The notes below the pieces were generated by a model. It worked only from the letters and a program-made list of their open reading frames with translations. It was not told where the DNA came from and ran no database searches. From NCBI RefSeq assembly GCF_019186785.1, contig NZ_CP066557.1, forward strand, positions 496,001 to 560,000: a stretch of 64,000 bases of DNA, in the 5' to 3' direction. This document shows, in pieces, positions 29,133 through 37,497 of the stretch. The position numbers were made by a program, and so were the translations under genes. This DNA is from Neoehrlichia mikurensis (GTDB lineage: Bacteria > Pseudomonadota > Alphaproteobacteria > Rickettsiales > Anaplasmataceae). Position 1 is the first letter of the stretch. Each line of letters begins with the position of its first letter.

Positions 29133-30311
29133 ATGAAAATTTTCAATTTCTTTAACAAAACATCACCCTTTTCTAACATATCTTCAACATTTTCACAACT
29201 TACTAATATATGGGGAGATAGAAATTATACAAATTTTGCAGAAAATGGATACATTAAAAATGTTATTGCATTTAGAGCAATACACATGATAGCATCTGCT
29301 GTAGCATCAGTTACACTAACTCTTCACAAAATTACTAAAAGTGGCACTTTTCAAATTTATAACCATCCATTATTAAATTTAATATCAAGACCTAATGGCA
29401 CCACATCAAAATCTGAATTTATAGAAGGAATTATCACTTATAAACTAATAAGTGGAAATGCATATATTTTATCAGTAGAGAATAATAATATGATTCCTAA
29501 AGAACTTTATCTATTAAGACCAGACAGAGTTGAAATAATTCCAGAAAAGGAAAATACTCCTTTTATCTACAGATACAAAGTTAACAATATTTCTCATGAT
29601 TTCAAAGTAAATAAACTAAATAATTTTTGCAATATACTACATCTAAAGAATTTTCACCCCTTGAATGATTGGTATGGATTGTCACCAATTGAAGCGGCTG
29701 CATATAGTATCGATCAACACAACCAGTCAGGATCTTGGAATCAAGCAATGCTACAAAACGGGGCCAGGCCAAGTGGAGCATTAATTATAAACACTACTAA
29801 AAACAGTAATGGAACCCTTACTCAAGAACAATATCAGCGATTAAGGTCACAAGTAGATGAATTTTATACTGGACCAACAAATTCAGGAAGACCTATATTA
29901 TTAGAAGGAGGATTAGAATGGAAAGAAATGAGCCTCTCTCCTAAAGATATGGATTTTATAGAATCTAAAAATAGTTCTGCTCGTGATATCGCACTAGCAT
30001 TTGGCGTACCACCTCAATTACTAGGAATACCAGGAGATAACACTTATAACAACTTAGCAGAAGCAAGACTAGCATTATGGGAACAAACTATATTACCTCA
30101 ATTAGAAAATATATTATCTCATTTAAATTCTTGGTTGATACCTCAATTTAAACATAGCATATTTTTATCATACGACAAAGATTCTATCAGTATTTTAACT
30201 GAAAAAAGACAAAAACTTTGGCAATATGTACAAAATTCAACATTTATGACAATAAATGAAAAAAGATCCGCTTTTGGATTACCTCCAATAAACAATGGTA
30301 ATACTTTATAA
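29133..30311 (+). CDS. HK97-family phage portal protein (GTA-like)
   Basis: Portal proteins form the ring through which DNA enters the capsid. The 392 residues match HK97-type portals and also the Rhodobacter gene transfer agent portal. Signatures include AFRAIHMIASAVASV, the HPLLNLISRPN segment, SGNAYIL, LHLKNFHPLNDWYGLSP and FGVPPQLLGIPGDNTYNN. The frame is intact. No terminase or capsid gene adjoins it. Isolated portal and protease genes are known across Rickettsiales, so a decayed gene-transfer-agent cluster is likelier than a recent prophage. Confidence 0.9.
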   Translation: MKIFNFFNKTSPFSNISSTFSQLTNIWGDRNYTNFAENGYIKNVIAFRAIHMIASAVASVTLTLHKITKSGTFQIYNHPLLNLISRPNGTTSKSEFIEGIITYKLISGNAYILSVENNNMIPKELYLLRPDRVEIIPEKENTPFIYRYKVNNISHDFKVNKLNNFCNILHLKNFHPLNDWYGLSPIEAAAYSIDQHNQSGSWNQAMLQNGARPSGALIINTTKNSNGTLTQEQYQRLRSQVDEFYTGPTNSGRPILLEGGLEWKEMSLSPKDMDFIESKNSSARDIALAFGVPPQLLGIPGDNTYNNLAEARLALWEQTILPQLENILSHLNSWLIPQFKHSIFLSYDKDSISILTEKRQKLWQYVQNSTFMTINEKRSAFGLPPINNGNTL

Positions 30312-30465
30312 TATATGCTATTAAAAAAAATTTTTCTACATTCAATAATATATAAGAAATTTTTTCAATATTGATACTATACTTTCTAAAAACTATGCAA
30401 AATGTAATATAATAAAGTTTCTAACATAAGCATTCCTTAAACAATATTCACAGCTAAAGAATTTT

Positions 30466-30993
30466 ATGAAAAAAATATGTAGTTTATTACTTACTAAAAG
30501 TAACATTAGAGAATATGGCATTTTTTCAGGTTATGCCAGTGTATTTAATGTTATTGATCGTCAAAATGACATAATAAAACCAGGAGCATTTTCTGATACT
30601 ATAAAAACATGTAAAAAAGTAATGTTTTTATGGCAACATAATAAAAACAAACCTATAGGCAAAATTATTAACATGATAGAAGATAATTTTGGTCTTTATA
30701 TAACAGTAAAATTAATACTAGAAATAAAAAAAGCAGAAGAAGTTTATCTCATGATCAAAAAAGGCGTAATAAATTCATTATCCATAGGATATCAGATTAT
30801 TGATTATTATATAGATAAAAATTCAGGTGCAAGGGTTATAGAAAAACTAGATTTATGGGAAGTTAGTTTAGTTACTTTTCCTTCTAATACGCAAGCACAG
30901 ATAACAAATATTAAAAATACATCTGAAGAGCAACAATTAAAAATTTTAAATTCCACTATAACTAAAGCACAACTTATATTACATAAATTCTAG
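30466..30993 (+). CDS. HK97-family prohead protease (GTA-like)
   Basis: Prohead maturation protease of the U35 type. GYASVFNVIDRQNDIIKPGA, VMFLWQHNKNKPIGKI (the catalytic His lies in this WQH segment) and INSLSIGYQ (catalytic Ser) are the family landmarks. The 175 residues and intact frame suggest selection has maintained it. It follows the portal gene by 154 bases, the same order as in phage HK97 and in gene transfer agents, but the major capsid gene expected next is missing. Its last 4 bases overlap the convergent CBS-domain gene. Confidence 0.88.
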   Translation: MKKICSLLLTKSNIREYGIFSGYASVFNVIDRQNDIIKPGAFSDTIKTCKKVMFLWQHNKNKPIGKIINMIEDNFGLYITVKLILEIKKAEEVYLMIKKGVINSLSIGYQIIDYYIDKNSGARVIEKLDLWEVSLVTFPSNTQAQITNIKNTSEEQQLKILNSTITKAQLILHKF

Positions 30994-31847
30994 TAAGAAC
31001 TTTTTTTTACATTACTCAAATCAATAATTACTTTATGTATACACCTATCATCTACTTCTTTTACTAAAAACACAGCACCACTTTTATGCTCAAAAACTTC
31101 ATCTACCATAGGAATTCTTCCTATCATAGAAAGTATTAATCCTCCTACTGTAACATATTCTTCCTCACAATCTCTCAAGTTAATATTCAAAGATTGTTCC
31201 AAAGTTTCAACCAATACTCTTGCATTAACTTCTATTTTATTATCAGAAATGTTAATAATTTCTTGAGATGAAGATATATCATGTTCATCACTAATATCTC
31301 CTACTATTTCTTCAATAAGATCAGCCATAGTAACCAATCCCTCTGTACACCCATATTCATCAAGTACAACCGCAACATTCATATGAGATGATTGCATTTT
31401 TACAAACAAATTAACTGCTTTCATCGAAGGTGGAACATATATAACATTATGAATTATATCTTTTACATTAAATTTCTGATCAATTTTAGACATCACATCC
31501 TTAATATGAAGAAAGCCTACTATATTATCTAAGTTATCTTTATAAACAGGAATTCTTGTATGTTGCCCCTGAATTATGATTTTTTCAATTAAATTTTCTT
31601 CACTTATATTCACAGCATAAATTTCTGCTCTAGGAATCATAATATCTTTTACTGCACAATCATTAAACTTAATAAGATTATGAAGTACATGAAAGTTACT
31701 TAAATGAAGTTTATTATCGTACAGCAATTGATGTTCTGCAAATTCTCTAAAACTTGGAAATTTTCTTAATAAAAAAGAAAATATTCTATTTTTAAAACCC
31801 CTATGTTTATTGCCATTAAATTCATCACCACAAAGCTTTTTATCCAT
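30990..31847 (-). CDS. CBS-domain protein of the CorC/HlyC group
   Basis: The 285 residues hold two CBS domains (about 75-205) and a C-terminal CorC/HlyC domain (about 215-280). Landmarks are VKDIMIPRAEIYAV, RIPVYKDNLDNIVGFLHIKD, VALDEYG-like VVLDEYGCTEGLVTM and VTVGGLILSMIGRIP. No membrane region precedes them, so it is the soluble CorC-like form, often annotated as haemolysin TlyC. The molecular role is uncertain. In Wolbachia and related Anaplasmataceae this CBS gene and hemE flank the replication origin, as here. Confidence 0.88.
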   Translation of the reverse strand: MDKKLCGDEFNGNKHRGFKNRIFSFLLRKFPSFREFAEHQLLYDNKLHLSNFHVLHNLIKFNDCAVKDIMIPRAEIYAVNISEENLIEKIIIQGQHTRIPVYKDNLDNIVGFLHIKDVMSKIDQKFNVKDIIHNVIYVPPSMKAVNLFVKMQSSHMNVAVVLDEYGCTEGLVTMADLIEEIVGDISDEHDISSSQEIINISDNKIEVNARVLVETLEQSLNINLRDCEEEYVTVGGLILSMIGRIPMVDEVFEHKSGAVFLVKEVDDRCIHKVIIDLSNVKKSSY

Positions 31848-32257
31848 ACTGAAATATAAACCTCAACAATACCTTCTATATTAAAACTTTATTTTGTAAT
31901 TGCAAATCTATATCATACATCAATCTATGTTAACAAGCTTGTCAATAACTATACACAAAATCTGTAAGTAATAGTTATTCACATATCATTACCATATTAT
32001 ACACAGAGTTACTTATAAAAAAAACATTTATAAATTTCCTTATTTACCGTATAATCGCTTTAGTTATTAACATTATTCACATATACTTTATAAACATAAA
32101 TTATGTCAGAAAATCAATATAATATGAACTTTATTAACAAAATTATTCACAGAATAAATAGGTATAATTTTGCCAATTTTCAACCATATAAAAAAATTAT
32201 TCACATAATTCACAGGATTAATAAAATACAATTATCTATAAGGAATATAATATTATT
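31848..32257. other. oriC: Probable chromosomal replication origin (oriC)
   Basis: The gap between the CBS-domain gene and hemE holds five perfect TTATNCACA DnaA boxes on the plus strand: 31975-31983, 31997-32005, 32073-32081, 32143-32151 and 32197-32205. Two near matches lie at 31950-31958 and 32206-32214. Four of the five read TTATTCACA, one TTATACACA. A 10-bp palindrome ACAAGCTTGT lies at about 31932-31941. AT-rich tracts suitable for unwinding lie between the boxes. Caulobacter oriC is also next to hemE, and published origin predictions for Wolbachia and relatives place it between these same two genes. Confidence 0.88.
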
Positions 32258-33286
32258 ATGATAATAGAGAGCAACTTAATGTTAAAAACAATCACAGAAA
32301 AGAAAAGACAAGAAACAATACCAATATGGCTAATGAGACAAGCTGGAAGGTACTTACCAGAATACAAAGAAGTAAGAAAACAATATAAAGACTTCATGGA
32401 AATATGCTATAACTCCGATTTAATACAGATATTAACAATGCAACCAATAGAAAGGTTTAACTTAGATGCAGCAATAATATTTTCAGATATATTAGTGGTT
32501 CCGGATGTACTAGGATGTAAAGTAAAATTTATAGAAGGTATTGGTCCAAAACTAAAAACAATATCCCATCATTCAGAAATTAATTATACAGAAGATACAG
32601 TAGAAAAACTAAACCCAATCTTTGATGGAATAAGAAAAGTAAAAAAATCACTACCAAAAGGTAAGCCTCTAATAGGATTTGCAGGCTCACCATGGACTGT
32701 AGCATCTTATATGACAGGAAAAGAAAACAACTTTGCAAAAATTAGACAAATGTGCTATTCTGATACAAGTACTTTAGAAAGCATTATAAAAATAATCACA
32801 AAACTAACAATATCCTACTTAATACAACAAATAAAATCTGGTGTTGATATAATACAATTATTTGACAGCCACGCGGGAATACTTCCCTCAACACTTTTTA
32901 CAAAATGGGTAATAGAACCAACAAAAGAAATAGTCTCACACATTAAAAAAAAATATCCAGAGTTACCAATTATTGGTTTTCCAAAAGGAGCAGGTGTAAT
33001 GTATAAAAACTTCTCGGAAGAAACAGGAGTTTCCGTTACTAGTATAGACTATAACATACCAATAACATGGGCAAAAAACAACATAAAAACCGTCATACAA
33101 GGAAACTTAGATCCCTTTCTATTAGCATATAGTAAAAAACACATTGCAAAAGAAGTAGAAAAAATAATAAAAGATTCCGATAATATACCATTAATATTTA
33201 ACTTAGGGCACGGCATTATACCAGATACACCAATAGAGAATGTAAATGATCTAATCCAAACAGTTAAAACCTTAACTAAAAATTGA
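32258..33286 (+). CDS. hemE: Uroporphyrinogen decarboxylase
   Basis: Decarboxylates uroporphyrinogen III to coproporphyrinogen III in haem synthesis. The 342 residues match the family. Signatures are WLMRQAGRYLPEYKEVR, FSDILVVPDVLG, GFAGSPWTVASYM, IQLFDSHAG, VIQGNLDPFLL and FNLGHGIIPDTP. The start may be ATG 32258 or the in-frame ATG seven codons later; the first follows an aagga sequence at modest distance. Its upstream region is the probable origin. Confidence 0.96.
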   Translation: MIIESNLMLKTITEKKRQETIPIWLMRQAGRYLPEYKEVRKQYKDFMEICYNSDLIQILTMQPIERFNLDAAIIFSDILVVPDVLGCKVKFIEGIGPKLKTISHHSEINYTEDTVEKLNPIFDGIRKVKKSLPKGKPLIGFAGSPWTVASYMTGKENNFAKIRQMCYSDTSTLESIIKIITKLTISYLIQQIKSGVDIIQLFDSHAGILPSTLFTKWVIEPTKEIVSHIKKKYPELPIIGFPKGAGVMYKNFSEETGVSVTSIDYNIPITWAKNNIKTVIQGNLDPFLLAYSKKHIAKEVEKIIKDSDNIPLIFNLGHGIIPDTPIENVNDLIQTVKTLTKN

Positions 33287-33301
33287 TTTATAAGCAAAAA
33301 C

Positions 33302-33329
33302 TTGACAATTTATATATCTACTTTATACA
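33302..33329 (+). promoter_or_regulatory. Candidate promoter of ctaE-ruvC
   Basis: TTGACA at 33302-33307, a 16-base spacer and TATACA at 33324-33329, about 46 bases before the ctaE start. Confidence 0.5.
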
Positions 33330-33374
33330 ATCTATAAAAACTTAGCTATATTACTTTTTTATAAAGTTTTTTAA

Positions 33375-34199
33375 ATGAAAGAAAAAAAGCATAACTACCA
33401 TTTAGTGGATCCAAGTCCATGGCCATTATCGTTTTCTATCTCAGTTCTAGTTACAGCAGCTGGAGCAGTTGGAGTAGTACATAAATGGGACGTTGGTATA
33501 ATATCACTAGCCGTTGGCATATTTCTAACAACACTGACCTTATTTAATTGGTGGAAAGATATAATATCAGAAGCAATAAAAGAGCAATGTTTTACAGCAA
33601 TAGTGAAAAAAGGCCTAAGATTGTCAATGGCAATAATTATCTTGTCAGAAACTATGTTTTTTGCAGGATTTTTTGCATCTTTTTTCAAATCTTGGTTATT
33701 ACCTGTACGTATATTTAATAACTTCTCTCCAACATCATACGTATCTTGGCCACCAGCTAATATAACACCATTAGACCCATGGTCAATACCATTTTTAAAC
33801 ACAGTAATATTATTATTATCAGGATGCACGCTTACATGGTCCCATTATTCTTTAATAAATAATGATGTAAAAAATGCATCTAAATTATTAGGATATACTG
33901 TAATTTTAGGGTTCACTTTTTCAATATTTCAAATCATAGAATATTATCATATAGATTTTGCATTTAAAGAAACAGGTGAAAAAGCTATATATTCTTCTAA
34001 TTTTTACATGCTTACAGGATTTCATGGAATTCATGTTATAATAGGAACATTATTTCTGTTAATATGCTGGGTTAGATCCAAAAGAAATCAGCTATTACCA
34101 GAATGTCACATAGGGTTTGAATGTGCTGTTTGGTATTGGCATTTTGTTGATGTTATATGGTTGCTATTGTTTTTCTTTGTATATTTAGTTAGTTCATAG
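33375..34199 (+). CDS. ctaE: Cytochrome c oxidase subunit III
   Basis: Integral membrane subunit of the aa3-type terminal oxidase. The 274 residues contain about seven hydrophobic segments, matching the family. Typical phrases are HLVDPSPWPLSFS at the N-terminus, LSETMFFAGFFASFF, FHGIHVIIGTLFLL and FECAVWYWHFVDVIWLLLFF at the C-terminus. Subunits I and II are not in the window. The TAG stop overlaps the GTG start of ruvC by one base. Confidence 0.96.
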   Translation: MKEKKHNYHLVDPSPWPLSFSISVLVTAAGAVGVVHKWDVGIISLAVGIFLTTLTLFNWWKDIISEAIKEQCFTAIVKKGLRLSMAIIILSETMFFAGFFASFFKSWLLPVRIFNNFSPTSYVSWPPANITPLDPWSIPFLNTVILLLSGCTLTWSHYSLINNDVKNASKLLGYTVILGFTFSIFQIIEYYHIDFAFKETGEKAIYSSNFYMLTGFHGIHVIIGTLFLLICWVRSKRNQLLPECHIGFECAVWYWHFVDVIWLLLFFFVYLVSS

Positions 34200-34729
34200 T
34201 GAAAAAAGTTATAGGAATAGATCCAGGGTTAAACAACACTGGTTGGGGAATATTATCATTTAATAATATATATGATATATCCTTAGTAGAGAGTGGGGTA
34301 ATATCTACATTGAAAGAAAGCAATACTTCAGATAAGCTACATAAAATATATGTTAGTTTAACCAAGATAATACAATCTTATAATATAGATGAAGCATCAA
34401 TAGAAAAAATATTCATAAACATAAACCCAAAATCATCAATATCGCTATGCTATGCAAGGGGAATATCTCTTTTATCATTAAGAATATCTGGAATTCCGAT
34501 TAGTGAATATTCACCTACTTTTATAAAAAAATCCATAACAGGTAATGGACATGCAACAAAAAATCAGATTCTTTTTATGATAAATAATACACTAAAATGT
34601 AAAAATTTTCCAAAATATGACATATCAGATGCATTAGCAGTGGCAATATGTCATATTTACTGCTTTAAATATAAAAAGCAACAAGAAATTAATAACAGCT
34701 TTCCTAAAAACACTAACGCTAAAACTTAA
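34199..34729 (+). CDS. ruvC: Holliday junction endonuclease RuvC
   Basis: Resolves Holliday junctions with RuvAB. The start is GTG 34199, giving MKKVIGIDPGLNNTGWG with the first catalytic Asp. The second acidic residue lies in SIEKIFININPKSS, and the last pair is in YDISDALAVAICH. Length 176, normal. Translational coupling to ctaE is likely from the one-base overlap, an odd functional pairing of a repair gene with a respiratory gene. Confidence 0.95.
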   Translation: MKKVIGIDPGLNNTGWGILSFNNIYDISLVESGVISTLKESNTSDKLHKIYVSLTKIIQSYNIDEASIEKIFININPKSSISLCYARGISLLSLRISGIPISEYSPTFIKKSITGNGHATKNQILFMINNTLKCKNFPKYDISDALAVAICHIYCFKYKKQQEINNSFPKNTNAKT

Positions 34730-34746
34730 GTTCTACTGATTAAATA

Positions 34747-35325
34747 TCATAACTCTATTTTTTGTTCCTGTCTTTTCATAAGTTGTATTATATTTTTATA
34801 ATGCTGTAACACAATTAGCAGTGAACATATAAAATGTATAACAAAACTACTTCCTTCATATAAAAAAAATACGGTCAATAAAGAAGTAATTACTGCAAAA
34901 ATTGACGATAAAGATGAATACCTAGAAATATAAAAAACAATCATCCAAGTAATAATAAATATAAATGATAAGTAATAATCAAATGCCAAAAATGTTCCTA
35001 TAAGAGTAGAAACTCCTTTTCCTCCTTTAAAGCTCAACCATATAGGAAATATGTGACCTATTACTGAAAATAAACTACACAAAAATAAGAGATTATTTTC
35101 ACTATCTACATAAGTTTTTAAAGTAAAAATCGTAATAAAACCTTTTAAAGCATCTAAAATAAATGTTAAAAAAGCTAACTTTTTGTTTACTCTAAAAACA
35201 TTTGTAGCACCTATATTTTGTGATCCTACTTTTCTTATATCACCATAGCCTGAAACATAAGATATTATTAAACCAAAAGGTATTGATCCAATAATATAAG
35301 ATGCTAATATTGCAAAAACTGCCAT
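34747..35325 (-). CDS. plsY: Glycerol-3-phosphate acyltransferase PlsY
   Basis: Integral membrane acyltransferase that uses acyl-phosphate to make lysophosphatidate, the first step of phospholipid synthesis. The 192 residues carry about five membrane segments. The three family motifs are present: GSIPFGLIIS, KVGSQNIGATNVFR and SFKGGKGVST. It converges on ruvC across 17 bases. Confidence 0.95.
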   Translation of the reverse strand: MAVFAILASYIIGSIPFGLIISYVSGYGDIRKVGSQNIGATNVFRVNKKLAFLTFILDALKGFITIFTLKTYVDSENNLLFLCSLFSVIGHIFPIWLSFKGGKGVSTLIGTFLAFDYYLSFIFIITWMIVFYISRYSSLSSIFAVITSLLTVFFLYEGSSFVIHFICSLLIVLQHYKNIIQLMKRQEQKIEL

Positions 35326-35401
35326 TTTATCTAAATAATAAAGATATTTTTCTTTATAAGATTATATAATAATTATTTTAAACATAAAAGAATTTTAAAC
35401 T

Positions 35402-36235
35402 ATGAGTAAAAGTATATTCTTTGACATTATACAGAATGCACTAAAAGAAGATCTAGGACATAATGGAGATATTACAAGTAAAAGTATTTTCACAAATAAT
35501 GAAAAAGTAAAATTTTCCATAAACTCTAGAGAAGATATGGTTTTATGTGGGATTGTAATAGTAGAGGAAATTTTCAATTTAAATAAAGAATTTATCAATT
35601 TTACAGTACATAAAAAAGATGGAAGTTATATTAATAAGTATACAACTATAATTGAAGGAGAGGGAATAGCATTACATTTAATGTCAATTGAAAGGGTAAT
35701 TTTGAATTTTTTACAATACTCCTCAGGAATAGCATCTATGACAAGACTTTTTGTAAATGAAGTTTTAGGAACAAAAGCAAAAATTCGTAGTACTAGAAAA
35801 ACTAGCCCAGGACTAAGAATATTAGATAAATATGCAGTGAATGTAGGAGGAGGTGAAAGTTATCGTAATGGATTAGATGATAAAATAATGATAAAAGATA
35901 ATCATATTGCAGGATGTGGAAATATAACAACTGCTATTAATAAGATAAGAAATAATGTTAAAAATGCTTTAATAGCTATTGAATGTGATACTATTGCTCA
36001 GGTTGAAGAAAGTTTATATCACAATGTTGATATGATATTACTTGATAATATGAGTGTCGATAACATAAGTAAAGCTGTAGAAATTATTAATGGAAAAGCT
36101 ATAGTTGAGGCTTCTGGAGGAATTAATATTAATAATGTTAAAAGTATTTCAAAAACAGGAGTAGATTACATTTCTGTTGGAAAAATTACAAATTCTTTTT
36201 CTAGTAAAGATATAGGTCTAGACATTGTTTTTTAA
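35402..36235 (+). CDS. nadC: Nicotinate-nucleotide pyrophosphorylase (NadC)
   Basis: Converts quinolinate plus PRPP to nicotinate mononucleotide. Length 277. The N-terminus has ALKEDLGHNGDITSKSIF. The active-site region RSTRKTSPGLRILDKYAV is intact, followed by GGGESYRNGLDDKIMIKDNH, IECDT, ILLDNMS and VEASGGI. It acts directly after NadA, encoded 8 kb away. Confidence 0.97.
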   Translation: MSKSIFFDIIQNALKEDLGHNGDITSKSIFTNNEKVKFSINSREDMVLCGIVIVEEIFNLNKEFINFTVHKKDGSYINKYTTIIEGEGIALHLMSIERVILNFLQYSSGIASMTRLFVNEVLGTKAKIRSTRKTSPGLRILDKYAVNVGGGESYRNGLDDKIMIKDNHIAGCGNITTAINKIRNNVKNALIAIECDTIAQVEESLYHNVDMILLDNMSVDNISKAVEIINGKAIVEASGGININNVKSISKTGVDYISVGKITNSFSSKDIGLDIVF

Positions 36236-36285
36236 ATATTAGTAACTATGGTAAATTAATTTTAAGAAAGTGTGCATCATTAAAA

Positions 36286-37434
36286 CTATGATCTAATATC
36301 TTTCCAAAAACTTTTTACCTTTTGAAAAAAACCTGTTGATTGGGGACTGCATTCACTATTATTTTCGTCATCAAAGTTCTTTAATAAATCTTTTTGTTTC
36401 TTTGTCAATTTTATAGGTGTTTCGACAATAACTTGTATATACATATCTCCTCTTTTTCCAGGAGAATTTATATAAGGCATCCCTTTTTCTTTTAATCTTA
36501 TTTTATCTCCATTTTGTGTTCCTTCTGGTATTTTAAATTGTGTCCAATTACCATCTATAGATGGCATTTCTATGCTTCCACCTAATGCTGCAAGAGTCAT
36601 TTTTATAGGTACGTTACAGTAAAGATCTGATGAGCTTCTTGTGAAAAATTTATGATTTTTTACCTTGACGTATACATATAGGTCACCACTTTGCGAACCC
36701 CTATAACCAGCTTCACCTTTGCCATTTATTCGTACTTTATTACCAGTTTCTATACCCTTTGGTACAGCTACTAGCAAATTTACATCGCTTCTTGTTCGTC
36801 CACTACCAAAACATTTTTTACATTTATTTTGAATAATTTCTCCTTCTCCATTACAAACATGGCATGTTCTTTCTATTGTAAAAAATCCTTGCTGTGACCT
36901 AATATTTCCTACTCCATGACATGTACTGCATTGTATAGATTTAGTTGATCCATCGCTACCACTTCCATTACAGTTTTGACATTTTACATGTGTTACATAA
37001 TTTAATGGCACTTTAACACCATTAAAAGAATCTTCTAAAGTTATTTCAATATCGAATCGTAGATCTGATCCTCTATTATTTTCGTATCTTTTTGATGATT
37101 TTTGAGATCTTCCTCCAAAACCACCACCAAATAAATCGTTAAATATATCAGAAAAATCTGTTGAAAAACCACTATTAAAATCGAATCCTCCTGCATTTCC
37201 TGCGCCACCACTAAAAGCACTATGTCCGTAGCGATCATAAGCAGCTCTTTTATTTTCATCACTTAAAACATCATAAGCTTCTGATAATTTTTTAAATTTT
37301 TCTTCTGCTTCTTTATTACCAGGATTTTTATCCGGATGATATTTTAATGCCATTTTTCTATAAGCTTTTTTTATTTCATCAGAGGTTGCGCTTTTGCTTA
37401 CACCTAATAGCTCATAGTAATCATTTTTACTCAT
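36286..37434 (-). CDS. dnaJ: Chaperone DnaJ
   Basis: Hsp40 co-chaperone that stimulates DnaK. The J domain (1-70) has YHPDKNPGN with the HPD tripeptide. A Gly/Phe-rich region spans about 75-115. Four zinc-binding repeats follow: [24 protein letters not shown] and CKKCFGSG. The C-terminal substrate-binding domain completes 382 residues. It lies 63 bases downstream of glyS on the same strand; I see no dnaK next to it. Confidence 0.97.
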   Translation of the reverse strand: MSKNDYYELLGVSKSATSDEIKKAYRKMALKYHPDKNPGNKEAEEKFKKLSEAYDVLSDENKRAAYDRYGHSAFSGGAGNAGGFDFNSGFSTDFSDIFNDLFGGGFGGRSQKSSKRYENNRGSDLRFDIEITLEDSFNGVKVPLNYVTHVKCQNCNGSGSDGSTKSIQCSTCHGVGNIRSQQGFFTIERTCHVCNGEGEIIQNKCKKCFGSGRTRSDVNLLVAVPKGIETGNKVRINGKGEAGYRGSQSGDLYVYVKVKNHKFFTRSSSDLYCNVPIKMTLAALGGSIEMPSIDGNWTQFKIPEGTQNGDKIRLKEKGMPYINSPGKRGDMYIQVIVETPIKLTKKQKDLLKNFDDENNSECSPQSTGFFQKVKSFWKDIRS

Positions 37435-37497
37435 TTCATTTACTCATAGTTAGGTAAAATATTTATATTTATTTCTGCAAAAATTCAAGTATTTAAG

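Noticed and set aside
33395..33829. A 144-codon minus-strand frame inside ctaE.
   Set aside because: Antisense shadow of an unmistakable cytochrome oxidase gene.
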